Assembly: GCF_004125825.1 (NCBI RefSeq)
Contig: NZ_QQWI01000004.1
Coordinates: 186,001-250,000, forward strand
Direction of reading: 5' to 3'
DNA: 64,000 nucleotides
From: Fusibacter sp. A1
Lineage (GTDB): Bacteria; Bacillota; Clostridia; Peptostreptococcales; Acidaminobacteraceae
Position 1 is the stretch's first letter. The number at the start of each line of letters is the position of its first letter. The notes under the pieces were generated by a model. The model was not told where the DNA came from and made no database searches. It saw nothing but the letters and a program-made list of their open reading frames with translations. A program made the translations under genes and the position numbers. Of the stretch, positions 36,907-46,996 are shown piece by piece.

Positions 36907-37869
36907 TTATCGTTTACCGACATCGTAGATTTCACCGGCAGCTTTAGGTCCTACGGACTTGTTGCTGAAGATGATCAGTGCGATGATCGTCAAGACATAA
37001 GGTAGTGCTTTGAATACTTCAAGTGGGAACGACTGCGCCCATTCGAAGTTATTCGCATAGATTGCGAACACTTGCGAGAATGCGAAGAAGGTACTTGCTC
37101 CAAGCACGCCCCAAGGATTCCACTTACCGAAGATAAGTGCGGCAAGAGCGATAAAGCCCGTACCGTGGATACTTACGCCCGTGTACTGTGTATCTTGCGT
37201 AAGAACCATGATAGCACCAGCCATACCTGCGAACGCACCAGAAAGAATAACGCCGTAATAACGCATCTTAAGAACGCTCACGCCCATGCTTGCCACCGCT
37301 TGAGGATTTTCACCCGTCGCTCTTAGTCTCATACCGAAAGGTGTCTTGTATACCACATACCATACCGCCACTACCAGCGCAAGACCGATAAAAACAGTGT
37401 AATAGATGTTAGTGAAGAAGATCGGTCCAAGAATCGGAATTTCTCTTAAGAAAGGGATATTCGTCTTAACAAAACCGTTTCTGAATGTTTCTGTACGTTG
37501 TTGGTTGAAAATGATTTGAGCAAAGTAGATCGTAAGACCGCCTGCAAGTAAGTTGATGGCAGTACCGGATATTACCTGGTCAGCCTTCAAGTTGATACTT
37601 ACATAAGCATGAATCACCGAAATCAAGGCTCCAAAGAACATACCGATAAATACGCCTACCCAAGGAGTCACAGCTACCGGGAAAACATCTTGAAGAAGCA
37701 CAGTCGCAGTCGCGCCTGCAAATCCGCCGATCATCATCAGACCCTCAAGTGCGATATTTACAACACCACTTCGTTCACTTAGAAGTCCGCCAAGTGAAGC
37801 GATCAATATAGGTGTGGCATAGATCAGTGTCAGTGACAGCATAGAAAAGAGCGTGTCGATTGTAAACAT
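36907..37869 (-). CDS. Nucleoside ABC transporter permease (NupQ/YufQ-like)
   Basis: A 320-residue inner-membrane permease of the ribose/branched-chain type, with about nine helices. It contains LGGLLSERSGVVNIALEGLMMIGGFAGA near the start, KADQVISGTAINLLAGGLT, and the coupling stretch TPFGMRLRATGENPQAVASMGVSVLKMRYYGVILSGAFAGMAGA. It works with the second permease, the fused ATPase and the BMP lipoprotein to import purine or pyrimidine nucleosides. ATG overlaps the stop of the preceding permease gene (TAATG), with GGAGG upstream. Confidence 0.9.
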   Translation of the reverse strand: MFTIDTLFSMLSLTLIYATPILIASLGGLLSERSGVVNIALEGLMMIGGFAGATATVLLQDVFPVAVTPWVGVFIGMFFGALISVIHAYVSINLKADQVISGTAINLLAGGLTIYFAQIIFNQQRTETFRNGFVKTNIPFLREIPILGPIFFTNIYYTVFIGLALVVAVWYVVYKTPFGMRLRATGENPQAVASMGVSVLKMRYYGVILSGAFAGMAGAIMVLTQDTQYTGVSIHGTGFIALAALIFGKWNPWGVLGASTFFAFSQVFAIYANNFEWAQSFPLEVFKALPYVLTIIALIIFSNKSVGPKAAGEIYDVGKR

Positions 37870-38984
37870 TATTTCGCCTCCTTTTTAGCTGCTAACAGAC
37901 GTTGCCGTTTGAGAATTTCTTGAATACCGAACTTCATCGCAACAAACAGTACCATTAGTGAAGAAATAATCTTCGCAATTTCAAGCGGTACACCATTGGA
38001 CTGCATAAGCGGTTGAGAGGCCTTAAGACCACCGAACAGCGCGCCGCCGAAGATTGTACCGATAGCGGTGTTACCACCAAGCAGCGCAACAGCGATACCG
38101 TCAAAACCGTATCCTTCAGATGCTGCGATAACACGTCCGTAGTCGAATGTACCTACAGAAATCATAGCTCCTGCAAGTCCTGCAAAGGCACCAGCGATTG
38201 CCATAGAATACATGATGTTCAGGTTTACTTTCATACCCGCGTAACGCGCGCCTTCTTTATTGAATCCTACCGCCCTCAGTTCATAACCGAATGTGGTCTT
38301 TTCAATGATATACCAGAATGCGAATACTGCGATGATCACAAGCACGAATCCCCAGTGAAGTCTTGAACCGTTTGTAAGGTCTGATAAGAACTCACTTCTT
38401 AGCGTACCCGTCACCTGCGATTTTACCGTTTTAACACTATCGCTTCCAGGCAACGCTTTAAGTACCAGGTTGGATGTGTAAAGCGCCGTGTAGTTGAGCA
38501 TGATCGTTACAACAACCTCATGCATGTTGAACTTTGCCTTAAGATACCCCGGAATAAGACCCCAAAGAGCACCCGCAAGAATTGAAGCTAAGATAACAAG
38601 CGGAAGGTGGATGAACACAGGCGCTTTTACAAGGATGCTCACAACTGTGGCAGCCATCGCACCCATCATCAGCTGACCTTCAGCTCCGATGTTGAAAAGG
38701 CCTGTTCTAAAAGCGAACGCGACCGATAGACCGGTAAGCGTGATCGGTAACATGGTTGTGATGAACTCACCGAACATTCTAGAGTTAAAGAACTTATCCG
38801 TACCGATCTTATCAAGGTTCATTCCGGTTATGGCCCTAAGTATCGCCTTAAAGGCTTCCAGAGGATTTTCACCGGTGACCAGCATGATGATTGTTCCTAC
38901 AAGGAAGGCACTGAACACGGCGATCATAGGCACTACTATCTTAAAGTTTTTTTCATCTGTGATATAGTTCATAAATTTATTCAT
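37869..38984 (-). CDS. Nucleoside ABC transporter permease (NupP/YufP-like)
   Basis: A 371-residue membrane permease. After the N-terminal helix it shows LTGLSVAFAFRTGLFNIGAEGQLMMGAMAA, FNMHEVVVTIMLNYTAL, and the ATPase-contact loop TTFGYELRAVGFNKEGARYAGMKVNLNIMYSMAIAGAFAGLAGA. ATG 38984 overlaps the end of the ATPase gene by eight bases and follows GTAGGTG. It is the second permease of the heterodimeric channel. Confidence 0.9.
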   Translation of the reverse strand: MNKFMNYITDEKNFKIVVPMIAVFSAFLVGTIIMLVTGENPLEAFKAILRAITGMNLDKIGTDKFFNSRMFGEFITTMLPITLTGLSVAFAFRTGLFNIGAEGQLMMGAMAATVVSILVKAPVFIHLPLVILASILAGALWGLIPGYLKAKFNMHEVVVTIMLNYTALYTSNLVLKALPGSDSVKTVKSQVTGTLRSEFLSDLTNGSRLHWGFVLVIIAVFAFWYIIEKTTFGYELRAVGFNKEGARYAGMKVNLNIMYSMAIAGAFAGLAGAMISVGTFDYGRVIAASEGYGFDGIAVALLGGNTAIGTIFGGALFGGLKASQPLMQSNGVPLEIAKIISSLMVLFVAMKFGIQEILKRQRLLAAKKEAK

Positions 38985-40509
38985 TTGGTACACCTACTCT
39001 TTTTGAACCAGACATCATAAGACCTAGCTCGTTTTCGTTTGTATCCTTCGCGTTGACCATACCGACAATCTCACCTTCGTATATCACTGCAATCCTATCA
39101 GAGACGTTCAACACTTCATCAAGCTCAAGCGATACAAGTAGAACAGCTTTACCGTTGTCCCTTTGCTCGACGATACGCTTATGAATGTATTCTATCGCAC
39201 CGACATCGAGACCGCGTGTAGGCTGTGCGGCGATAAGAAGATCGTTGTTTCTATCGATCTCACGTCCTACAATCGCCTTTTGCTGGTTACCGCCTGACAT
39301 CGAACGGGCGGATGTCATCGGTCCCTGACCGCTTCTGACATCGAACTCATCGATGATTTGAGCAGCTTTCTTTTCAATGGCTTCTGGAACCAGAATTCCG
39401 TTTTTAGAATAAGGTGCCTGATAATAGGTTTGCAGTACGATATTCTCATCCAACCTAAAGTCTAGGATCAGTCCATGCTTATGTCTATCTTCAGGTATAT
39501 GCCCTATTCCAGATTCAGTACGTTTTCTGATCGACAATTTCGCAAGATCGTTACCGTTATGAAGAATCTGACCGGATTCAATGTCCTTAAGACCTGTGAT
39601 GGATTCGATAAGTTCTGTCTGACCGTTACCGTCGATACCCGCAACGCCTAAAATCTCACCTTTTCTGACTTCAAGGCTCAGATCTTTAATCGCGTAGATA
39701 CCACGGCTGTTCTTTACGTTCAGGTTCTTGATTTCGAGTACTGCTTCACCTGGCACTTTATCTGCTTTTTCTACAGAAAACTCGACTTCACGTCCGACCA
39801 TCATTTCAGCAAGGTCTTTTTCAGTGACATCGGCAACATCGACTGTACCGATCAGTTTTCCACGTCTAAGTACGGTACATCTTCCAGAAACAGCTTTAAT
39901 CTCCTTGAGCTTATGCGTGATAAGGATGATTGATTTACCCTCAGCGGCAAACTGTTTCATTATTTCCATTAAATCTGTAATTTCCTGCGGAGTAAGTACC
40001 GCAGTCGGTTCGTCAAAAATCAATATGTCAGCTTCGCGATAAAGCATCTTCAGAATTTCAACACGTTGCTGCATACCTACAGAAATATCTTCGATCTTTG
40101 CATATGGGTCAACCGCCATACCATACTGTTCAGAAATTTCTTTTACTCTTTGCGCAGCTTTTTCAATATCGACACGACCGAAAGACTTTTTAGGTTCTAG
40201 GCCTAAAATGATATTCTCGGTAACAGTAAAGTTTTCTACCAATTTAAAGTGTTGGTGCACCATCCCGATTTTCAAATCATTGGCGACATGCGGGCTATCG
40301 ATTGTAACCTCTTGCCCTCGAACCTTGATGGTTCCGTACTCCGGCTTATATAGTCCAAATAGGATACTCATAAGCGTAGACTTCCCAGCTCCGTTTTCAC
40401 CAAGTAATGCGTGTATTTCACCCTTCTCAACTTTTAGGGTTACATTATCATTGGCGCGAATTCCTGGGAATTCTTTTGTGATGTCTAGCATTTCAATTAC
40501 ATAGCTCAC
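38977..40509 (-). CDS. Nucleoside ABC transporter ATP-binding protein (NupO/YufO-like)
   Basis: A 510-residue fused ABC ATPase with two nucleotide-binding halves. The first has Walker [10 protein letters not shown], a signature region ([15 protein letters not shown]) and Walker [16 protein letters not shown]. The second has Walker A-like GIDGNGQTE, signature [14 protein letters not shown] and Walker B-like [12 protein letters not shown]. The second site is degenerate, which is normal for the ribose/nucleoside subfamily. GTG 40509 is chosen as start because GGAGGAG lies six bases upstream; the longer open frame to 40572 has none. Confidence 0.92.
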   Translation of the reverse strand: MSYVIEMLDITKEFPGIRANDNVTLKVEKGEIHALLGENGAGKSTLMSILFGLYKPEYGTIKVRGQEVTIDSPHVANDLKIGMVHQHFKLVENFTVTENIILGLEPKKSFGRVDIEKAAQRVKEISEQYGMAVDPYAKIEDISVGMQQRVEILKMLYREADILIFDEPTAVLTPQEITDLMEIMKQFAAEGKSIILITHKLKEIKAVSGRCTVLRRGKLIGTVDVADVTEKDLAEMMVGREVEFSVEKADKVPGEAVLEIKNLNVKNSRGIYAIKDLSLEVRKGEILGVAGIDGNGQTELIESITGLKDIESGQILHNGNDLAKLSIRKRTESGIGHIPEDRHKHGLILDFRLDENIVLQTYYQAPYSKNGILVPEAIEKKAAQIIDEFDVRSGQGPMTSARSMSGGNQQKAIVGREIDRNNDLLIAAQPTRGLDVGAIEYIHKRIVEQRDNGKAVLLVSLELDEVLNVSDRIAVIYEGEIVGMVNAKDTNENELGLMMSGSKRVGVPNE

Positions 40510-40782
40510 AGAAACTCCTCCATTACATGCTATCTCTCTGAATGTCTCGCATCCATCCCTCACATTGACCACCTAACTTTAGCCAATGCGAAAATTTTAC
40601 ATCAAGAAGTAACACTTGCGATATGGTGTTATTCTACAAAAAAACAGCAACCGTTTTCCCGCTTTGAGGTAAAACGTTAGAAAACCTTTACAATCAAATG
40701 ATTTTCCAACAAAAAAACCTGCTTTAAACTCACTCATACCCATTATAACAGTTTTTAACTGTCAAAATCTATATTTATCACA
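40510..40782. other. Intergenic region with paired cre-like sites
   Basis: The gap between bmp lipoprotein and ATPase genes contains no reading frame. GCAACCGTTTTCCC (40647-40660) and GGTAAAACGTTAGA (40668-40681) are ACG-centred near-palindromes like those upstream of secG and serC. They probably bind a LacI-family regulator that controls the ATPase-permease genes separately from the lipoprotein gene. Confidence 0.4.
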
Positions 40783-40812
40783 TAAAAAAAGAGCCCTTGT
40801 ATAGGGCTCTTT
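40783..40812 (-). terminator. Terminator between the BMP lipoprotein and ATPase genes
   Basis: AAAGAGCCC, a TATACAA-type loop, then GGGCTCTTTTTTTA on the minus strand, 18 bases after the lipoprotein stop. It lets the binding protein be made in excess over the transporter. Confidence 0.85.
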
Positions 40813-40829
40813 AAAATCATTTAAAATGA

Positions 40830-41870
40830 TTACTTTAAACGGTTTGGTAAAGTTGGAACTTCAATTTCACCAGCTTTTACCTTTGAAGCGAACTCGTTGA
40901 TTGTTGAAACCCAAGCATCAGTCAAGTTAGGGTTTTCAGCAGGGATACCAACGCCATCGTTAGCTAGTGAGAATACCATTACGCCACCTTTGAAAGCGTC
41001 GTTAACTACTTGCTCAGAAACTTTGTAAGCAGCAGTATCAACACGTTTCATCATTGAAGTAAGGATTACAGATTTTTCACCTTCGTAGATACCGTCAGCA
41101 TATTGGTCTTTATCTACACCAATTGCCCAAACGTCTTCGCCGTTTGCAACTCTATCTTTTGCTTCTTTGATAAGACCGTTACCAGTACCACCAGCTGCGT
41201 GGTAGATTACGTAAGCGCCTTCATCGTACATTTTAGCTGCAAGAGTCTGTCCGATTGGAGGGTTAGCGAAATCGCCAGCATACTCGATAAGAACAGTCAT
41301 GTTTGGATCAACAGCAGCAACACCAGCTTCAAAGCCAGCTTCAAACTTTTGGATAAGGTCGAAATCCATACCGCCGATGAAACCTACTGTGTCTTTACCA
41401 GCATCTTGTGCTTTAAGAGCAGCGGCAACACCTACAAGGAATGATCCTTCGTGCTCAGCAAATACTGCAGAAGCAACGTTTGGAAGATCTACAACCATAT
41501 CGATGATTAAGAATTTTTGTTCTGGGTAAGCTGTAGCAACCTCAGTCATCGCGTCTCCAAAAAGGAAACCTGGAGCGATGATGATGTCAAGCTCGTCATC
41601 AGCAAAAGTAGAAAGGTTAGTCACATAGTCAGCATCTGTAGCTGATTGAACGAATTTATAGTCGCCCTCTGCAACGTTCATTTCTTCTGCAAATCTAACG
41701 ATACCTTCCCAAGTACCTTGGTTGAACGATTTGTCATCGATACCACCGACATCAGTAACAAGACCGATAGTGATGTCTGCAGTTTCAGTTTCTTCAGCAG
41801 GTTTAGTGCAACCGATTGCTAAAGAAGCCACTAACATTACTGCTAGTAATAAAGCTAATACTCTTTTCAT
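40830..41870 (-). CDS. BMP-family nucleoside-binding lipoprotein
   Basis: A 346-residue lipoprotein with a lipobox signal (LAVMLVASLAIGC) and the BMP/PnrA fold. It contains IGLVTDVGGIDDKSFNQGTWEGI, DDELDIIIAPGFLFGDAM, FAEHEGSFLVGVAAAL, TVGFIGGMDFDLIQKFEAGFEAG, and VIYHAAGGTGNGLIKEA followed by WAIGVDKDQYADG. The Asp and Asn/Phe residues typical for binding purine nucleosides are present. It supplies substrate to the ABC transporter encoded downstream. ATG 41870 follows AAGGAGGAAG; an open extension to 41918 lacks a ribosome site. Confidence 0.94.
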   Translation of the reverse strand: MKRVLALLLAVMLVASLAIGCTKPAEETETADITIGLVTDVGGIDDKSFNQGTWEGIVRFAEEMNVAEGDYKFVQSATDADYVTNLSTFADDELDIIIAPGFLFGDAMTEVATAYPEQKFLIIDMVVDLPNVASAVFAEHEGSFLVGVAAALKAQDAGKDTVGFIGGMDFDLIQKFEAGFEAGVAAVDPNMTVLIEYAGDFANPPIGQTLAAKMYDEGAYVIYHAAGGTGNGLIKEAKDRVANGEDVWAIGVDKDQYADGIYEGEKSVILTSMMKRVDTAAYKVSEQVVNDAFKGGVMVFSLANDGVGIPAENPNLTDAWVSTINEFASKVKAGEIEVPTLPNRLK

Positions 41871-42180
41871 TAAAACTTCCTCCTTGTCATTGTCCGGGTT
41901 TTCACTTAAGTTAGACAAGCAAATCTTTATCTATGTAAGCCTAAACTAAGTTTACCCGAGTTCACAGCTATTATTATAACAGCTGCTTTATATAACCCTT
42001 ATGTAGAAACTACACAAATACTTTAGGTGATTTATGCAGAACATTCTACGTAAGAGATTATAACTGAATTATGGCGAGTTGTCCATTCCCCAAACTGTGT
42101 TTTTGCAGGCTCTCCGCTAATTGCAAGTAACATAAATAGTTTGTTAACACTTCATAAACACAGGAAAACGTTTTTAAAAC
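41871..42180. other. Leader and promoter region of the lipoprotein gene
   Basis: No gene is visible in 310 bases. A cre-like GGAAAACGTTTTTA lies at 42163-42176. Inverted AGCTGTTATAA/TTATAATAGCT-like repeats occur near 41965-41990. I looked for the purine riboswitch core and did not find it. Confidence 0.4.
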
Positions 42181-43107
42181 TTATTGATGATCCACGTGTT
42201 TTTCGGCTTCGACAGCGGCAATCGCGCCATCTGAAGTAGCTGTTACAACCTGTCTGAGCGTTTTGCTTCTTACATCTCCTGCAGCAAACACACCTTTGAG
42301 GTCTGTCTTCATAAGCTCATCGGTTAATATATATCCACTTTTATCAAAATTTAACTGTGAACCGAAAATATTTGTATTTGGGATATAACCGACGAATACG
42401 AAGATTCCAAAGAAACCACCTTCAGGCTCGTAATCAAATATCTCACCGGTCTTCGTATTCTCCAAAATCACCTTTTCAAGCCTTTTATCACCAACGATCT
42501 CCTTTACAGAAGCGTTCATGATCGTTTTGATCTTAGGATGGTTCATCGCCTTTTCAACATATGACTTTGCAGCTCTAAACTCATCTCTTCTGTGAACGAT
42601 CGTCACTTCGCTGGCGAATTTTGTTAAGAAGAGGGCTTCTTCTATTGCTGTGTCACCACCTCCGATGACAAGCACAGGCAAGCCGCTGAAAAAGTCGGCG
42701 TCGCATGTGGCACAGTAGGATATTCCACGTCCGATGAATTTTTCCTCATTCTCAAGACCCAACTTTCTAGGATGCGCTCCTGTGGCGATGATAATCGATT
42801 TAGCTTCAAAAGCGCCTTCTGAGGTTACCAGTCGCTTTACCTGACCTTCAAGCTCCACTTCAAGCACTTCAGCGGTCAACCGCTCTGCGCCGAACTGCTC
42901 GACCTGTTCAACCATTCGTTCTGTCAAACTAGGACCGGTAGTTCCCACAGGCGCTCCAGGGTAGTTTGCCACATCATGGGTCGTGACAATCTGTCCACCG
43001 GCGCGTTCCTTTTCTATGATCAGGGTCTTCATCTTAGCACGAGCCGCGTATAAACCTGCACTTAGTCCCGCAGGACCCGATCCAATGATAATTACATCGT
43101 ATGTCAA
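42181..43107 (-). CDS. trxB: Thioredoxin reductase
   Basis: The 308-residue flavoenzyme reduces thioredoxin with NADPH. The FAD-binding GSGPAGLSAGLYAARAK, the redox pair in CATCD, the NADPH-binding GGGDTAIEEALFLT with HRRDEFRA, and the C-terminal FAD loop GVFAAGDVRSKTLRQVVTATSDGAIAA are all intact. TTG 43107 is the likely start with GGAGG eight bases upstream; an earlier in-frame TTG would sit in the ribosome site. It follows the DegV gene closely and is probably cotranscribed. Confidence 0.95.
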   Translation of the reverse strand: MTYDVIIIGSGPAGLSAGLYAARAKMKTLIIEKERAGGQIVTTHDVANYPGAPVGTTGPSLTERMVEQVEQFGAERLTAEVLEVELEGQVKRLVTSEGAFEAKSIIIATGAHPRKLGLENEEKFIGRGISYCATCDADFFSGLPVLVIGGGDTAIEEALFLTKFASEVTIVHRRDEFRAAKSYVEKAMNHPKIKTIMNASVKEIVGDKRLEKVILENTKTGEIFDYEPEGGFFGIFVFVGYIPNTNIFGSQLNFDKSGYILTDELMKTDLKGVFAAGDVRSKTLRQVVTATSDGAIAAVEAEKHVDHQ

Positions 43108-43112
43108 CTTCC

Positions 43113-43982
43113 TTACCTCCAAAATTTAAGTTCATTAAGATTGATGTCGATGAAACTCATCGCGACACAGCCTGGTCCAGAATGGGTTCCAACTACGCAA
43201 CCGACCTCGGATTCGGTTAAGAGCATCTGCGGGTACTTGTCCAGCAGCGCTTTTTTCACTTCTTCCTTATACTGTTCGTCTACAGCATGATATAGACTGA
43301 CCATCTTATTGTTCAAGTCGAAGTTTGAGGTATCCAACCAGTCCATGACGGATTTCATCGCTTTTTTTCTACCTCTAGCCTTGCCTGCGGATTTTAACTC
43401 TCCATCGATCATCGTAAGGATCGGTTTGATATTGAGTAAATTTCCTACAAGCGCCTCAGCAGGTTTTAACCGTCCGCCCTTTGTTAAGAACTCAAGCGTA
43501 TCCACGATGAATCTGCACGATGTCTTTTCAATCATCTGGTCTGCGGTTTCGAGCAAATAGTCCATGTCGGCTCCGTTTTCAGCTAAAATGGATAAGGCGA
43601 CGGCTATCTGACCTATTGCAAAAGCGACAAGCCCTGAATCGATAACATGTATCTTGTCGCTGCCGATCATCTCTTTTGCGCTCACTGCCGCCTGATAGGT
43701 GCCACTTAATTTTGAAGACATGAATATTCCAATCAGTTCATCTCCCTGATCAAGAATTTCGTTGAACGCTTCTAAAAAAAGTCCTGGCGTCACTTGAGAG
43801 GTTGTCGGTAATTTTTGACATGTCGCCAATTTTTCAAAAAACTCTTTTTTCGAAATATCGATACCATCCCTATAGGACTCGTCTGAGAAATTCACTGTAA
43901 GCGGCATTACAGTTATCTTATGTTTTTCTACGAGTGCAGCCGGTACGTCCGCCACACTATCCGTTACTATTCGAATTGCCAT
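43113..43982 (-). CDS. DegV family fatty-acid-binding protein
   Basis: A 289-residue two-domain DegV protein: RIVTDSVADVPAALVEKHKITVMPLTVNF at the start, KLPTTSQVTPGLFLEAF, the IFMSSKLSGTYQAAVSA loop, and GCVVGTHSGPGCVAMSF at the end. The TTSQ and SSKLSGTY residues bind a fatty-acid carboxylate, allowing the protein to present fatty acids to the FakA kinase (FakB role). No fakA is in the window. It stands five bases before trxB. Confidence 0.9.
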   Translation of the reverse strand: MAIRIVTDSVADVPAALVEKHKITVMPLTVNFSDESYRDGIDISKKEFFEKLATCQKLPTTSQVTPGLFLEAFNEILDQGDELIGIFMSSKLSGTYQAAVSAKEMIGSDKIHVIDSGLVAFAIGQIAVALSILAENGADMDYLLETADQMIEKTSCRFIVDTLEFLTKGGRLKPAEALVGNLLNIKPILTMIDGELKSAGKARGRKKAMKSVMDWLDTSNFDLNNKMVSLYHAVDEQYKEEVKKALLDKYPQMLLTESEVGCVVGTHSGPGCVAMSFIDINLNELKFWR

Positions 43983-44075
43983 ATGTCACCTCAATAAGTT
44001 ACTGTGCCTTACATAATGGCACTAGAATTATTATACACTAAAATCCCTGATTGTTCACCATTTAGAAAAGGAAAA

Positions 44076-44101
44076 GCCCCTTGTGAAGAATCACAAGAGG
44101 C
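44076..44101 (-). terminator. Terminator of the Na/Pi cotransporter gene
   Basis: GCCTCTTGTGA and TCACAAGGGGC arms with a short loop, followed on the minus strand by TTTTCCTTTT, about 25 bases after the stop. Confidence 0.75.
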
Positions 44102-44124
44102 CTAAATTTAATGATAATTGTTAC

Positions 44125-45762
44125 TTATTCCACTCTATCAGATACGTAAAGTGCGATGTTCGAGGCATGGTCGCCGACACGCTCTAGGTTACTGATGACG
44201 TCTAGGAAAACAACACCAGAGGCTGCAGAACATTTTTGCTCGCTAAGTCGCTTGATATGCTCTTTTCTCAAGTTCTTTTCAAGCATGTCGATTTCGCCTT
44301 CTCGCTCGATGACGCTGTTTGCAAGTTCCTTATCCGTCAACTGTAAGGCTTCGATAGATTGAATAATCGACTTTTCGACTCTTTCACTCATATACTTGAG
44401 CTCGTTGAGCGCATGTTCAGATAATTTCAATTTGTGCTCTGTCCTGTGCATTGCGAGCTCTGCCACATTATCTGCGTGATCGCCGATCCGTTCAATGTCG
44501 TTGATCGTATTGAAGAGGTTGTCGATCGCCACACGCTCATCATTTGACAGCGAGCTGTTTGAAAGCTTGATCAGGAAGTCGGCGATATATTTTTCCATGT
44601 CGTTGATTGTTTTTTCAATTCTAAATGTTTCATTGATTCGTTTTTCATCCATATCGATAAATCCGCCAATCGAGTTCCTGTAGGATTCGATCGCCAATAG
44701 ACCCATTCTGTTAACTTCGTTGTTGACTGCTTGAATCGCGAATATCGGCGTTTCAATCATACGGTCATCCAGACGTTTTTCTCCTGCAAGATCTTCGTCC
44801 GTCGTTGGCATGATCCAGTTGACCAGTTTAACGATGTAGCCTGCAAACGGTAGCATAAGGATCGTATTTGTCACGTTGAAGATCGTATGCGTATTGGCTA
44901 CTTGACGCTGAACGTCGTTTCCTAAGCTGTGCATGAAGTTGACAGCAGGTTCTCTAAATACGATAAATAGGATTACGAAGAAAATCGATCCTACCACGTT
45001 GAAGAACAAGTGCATAAGCGCCGCTTTTTTTGCAGTCTTGCTCGCACCGATACTTGAAAGCATGGCTGTAACCGTCGTACCGATATTGGCACCCAAAAGC
45101 ATAGGGAATGCCACTTCGATAGTGATGATGTTGTCTGTAGCCATCGCTACAAGTAAGGCAGTTGTGGCACTACTTGACTGTACAACCGCTGTGAACGCGA
45201 AACCTACGAATAGACCGACAAGTGTATTAAACACACCCGGTTCGCTTAATGTTATGATAAAATCTCTGAATGCCGGAAGATCCCTAAGCGGTTTCATGGC
45301 ACCGCTCATCTCGTGCATTCCCAGGAACAATAGACCGAATCCAAGAATTACAGATGCGTAGTTTTTTGATTTTGAACTCTTTCCGAAGAACAGGATACCT
45401 ACGCCGATTGCGATGGCATATGGCGCAGCAGCAGTCAATTTGAACGCGACCATCTGAGCGGTGATCGTGGTACCGATATTGGCACCCATGATAAGTCCGA
45501 TCGCCTGAGTCAGGTTCATAATCCCTGCATTGACAAAACCGACAACCATTACTGTTGTGGCAGACGAACTTTGTACAATCGCTGTAACACCAGCACCGAC
45601 TGCAACACCGACTACTGGATTTTTTGTGAACAGTTCAACAATGCGCTTCATGCGGCTACCGGCTACATTTTCAAGACCGTCCGACATTATTTTCATTCCG
45701 TATAGGAACAGCGCCAGACCGCTTAGTAGTGCAACCATCATATCAAGTGATAAACCTTCCAT
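44125..45762 (-). CDS. Na/Pi cotransporter family protein with PhoU-like tail
   Basis: A 545-residue protein. Residues about 1-310 hold eight or so membrane helices with two inverted copies of the family QSSSATT motif (TAIVQSSSATTVMVVGFVNAG and TAVVQSSSATTALLVAMATDN) and GANIGTT after each, as in NptA/SLC34-like sodium-phosphate transporters. Residues about 340-545 form a PhoU-like helical domain with two repeats (NDIERIGDHADNVAELA and SNLERVGDHASNIALYV). ATG 45762 is preceded by GGAGGAAACA; the TTG 12 bases upstream lies in the ribosome site. It probably imports phosphate driven by sodium. Confidence 0.92.
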   Translation of the reverse strand: MEGLSLDMMVALLSGLALFLYGMKIMSDGLENVAGSRMKRIVELFTKNPVVGVAVGAGVTAIVQSSSATTVMVVGFVNAGIMNLTQAIGLIMGANIGTTITAQMVAFKLTAAAPYAIAIGVGILFFGKSSKSKNYASVILGFGLLFLGMHEMSGAMKPLRDLPAFRDFIITLSEPGVFNTLVGLFVGFAFTAVVQSSSATTALLVAMATDNIITIEVAFPMLLGANIGTTVTAMLSSIGASKTAKKAALMHLFFNVVGSIFFVILFIVFREPAVNFMHSLGNDVQRQVANTHTIFNVTNTILMLPFAGYIVKLVNWIMPTTDEDLAGEKRLDDRMIETPIFAIQAVNNEVNRMGLLAIESYRNSIGGFIDMDEKRINETFRIEKTINDMEKYIADFLIKLSNSSLSNDERVAIDNLFNTINDIERIGDHADNVAELAMHRTEHKLKLSEHALNELKYMSERVEKSIIQSIEALQLTDKELANSVIEREGEIDMLEKNLRKEHIKRLSEQKCSAASGVVFLDVISNLERVGDHASNIALYVSDRVE

Positions 45763-45936
45763 TGTTTCCTCCAAAATTTAATAGGCAATTTCTCAAATTT
45801 ATTAATCCCATACATCATACACCATAATTTTGTTATGAATGTTAAGTCTATGTTAAGAAAACACCACTTGTGTTAAATAGGTTATCTGTGCGTTAAGGGT
45901 TTATTTAATCAAAGCTTGAAAAAACCATCGGTTCCA

Positions 45937-45967
45937 TCAAAAAAGGACATGCACTTTTAGCATATCC
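45937..45967 (-). terminator. trmL: Terminator of trmL
   Basis: GGATATGC and GCATGTCC arms (one G-U) around CTAAAAGT-like loop bases, then TTTTTTGATGG on the minus strand, shortly after the trmL stop. Confidence 0.7.
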
Positions 45968-45979
45968 AAGGTTGAGTTG

Positions 45980-46447
45980 CTATTTCATATGTGGGAAGTC
46001 CAGTTGCCTTAAGGCTTCAAACAAGATGATATTGACTGCATTGCTAAGGTTCAGGCTTCTTGCCAGTTCATGGTTTCTCATGGGCAGCTTGATTCGCTTA
46101 TCTTCGTACTGCTCATGAACCCAGGCTGGTAGTCCGGATGTTTCTTTACCGAACATGATAAAGCATTCATCTGAATAGCTGACATCCGAATAGTAACTTG
46201 TCGCCTTCGTTGTCGCAAAAAAGATTTTTTTATCGCCGTGCTTTTCTAAAAACTCTTCAATACTTTCATAGACGACCAAATCGAGAAGCTCCCAGTAGTC
46301 AAGGCCGGCACGTTTCAACGACTTATCATCTATGGAGAACCCCAGGGGTTTGATCAGATGAAGCCTGGTGTTTGTAATCACGCAGGTCCTGGCGATGTTT
46401 CCTGTATTCGGTGGAATTTCGGGTTGGTAAAGGACAATATTCAACAT
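45980..46447 (-). CDS. trmL: tRNA (cytidine/uridine(34)-2'-O)-methyltransferase TrmL
   Basis: A 155-residue SPOUT methyltransferase that modifies the wobble base of leucine tRNAs. It begins LNIVLYQPEIPPNTGNIARTCVITNTRLHLIKPLGF and ends with the knot motifs MFGKETSGLP and KLPMRNHELARSLNLSNAVNIILFEALRQL. Length and motifs match TrmL closely. It starts three bases after the CheX gene stop. Confidence 0.95.
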   Translation of the reverse strand: MLNIVLYQPEIPPNTGNIARTCVITNTRLHLIKPLGFSIDDKSLKRAGLDYWELLDLVVYESIEEFLEKHGDKKIFFATTKATSYYSDVSYSDECFIMFGKETSGLPAWVHEQYEDKRIKLPMRNHELARSLNLSNAVNIILFEALRQLDFPHMK

Positions 46448-46449
46448 TT

Positions 46450-46911
46450 TTAATCCTTAACCGATATATCAATCGTGATTTTACCCATATCGCATGATAA
46501 AGGAACGCCAATCGTCCTCATATCTCCAGAAGAAATCTGAATGTCCGTTCCAATCATAAGCGTGGGCGGCGTGATATCGATGTTGACTCCGTTGTTGAAA
46601 AGTAAAGTCGCCGTATTTCCCATAATCATGTTTCCGAGTTCAGAAAGGGCGCTTTTTGCCATTTCATCGATCTCATCGACAGGCATTCCCATCATCATGC
46701 TGGACGCGACGTTTTTAGCCATCGCCGTATCCATCGAGATGACAGCCTGTCCTCGCATTTCTCCTGTGATACCTACTAAGATGATTAAGCTATCCGTACC
46801 AAACGGACTGCTTTTCAAATATGGCGCACCTGTTGTAAAGGTTAAGTTCGCAATTGTTTTAAGCACCTCGGTGCTTGCTTTGATAAATGGATTAATATAT
46901 TCTGCTTTCAC
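46450..46911 (-). CDS. CheX-like chemotaxis phosphatase
   Basis: The 153-residue protein has the CheC/CheX fold (FIKASTEVLKTIANLTF, ILVGITGEMRGQAVISMDTAMAKNVASSMMMG). The active-site helix is SALSELGNMIMGN with the E-x-x-N pair that removes phosphate from CheY-P. A single such motif and the size indicate CheX. It suggests that the host is motile or uses CheY-type signalling. It is not near other che genes in this window. Confidence 0.85.
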   Translation of the reverse strand: MKAEYINPFIKASTEVLKTIANLTFTTGAPYLKSSPFGTDSLIILVGITGEMRGQAVISMDTAMAKNVASSMMMGMPVDEIDEMAKSALSELGNMIMGNTATLLFNNGVNIDITPPTLMIGTDIQISSGDMRTIGVPLSCDMGKITIDISVKD

Positions 46912-46996
46912 GCTGATACCTCCTATAACTTACTCTCCTGAGTGTGTATCACACTATATACCTACCCTGATACCTCTTAGTCAAAACGTTTTTAAT

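Noticed and set aside
41871-42180. Purine riboswitch upstream of the BMP lipoprotein gene
   Set aside because: The conserved junction and loop sequences of the purine aptamer are not present; only cre-like sites and weak inverted repeats were seen.
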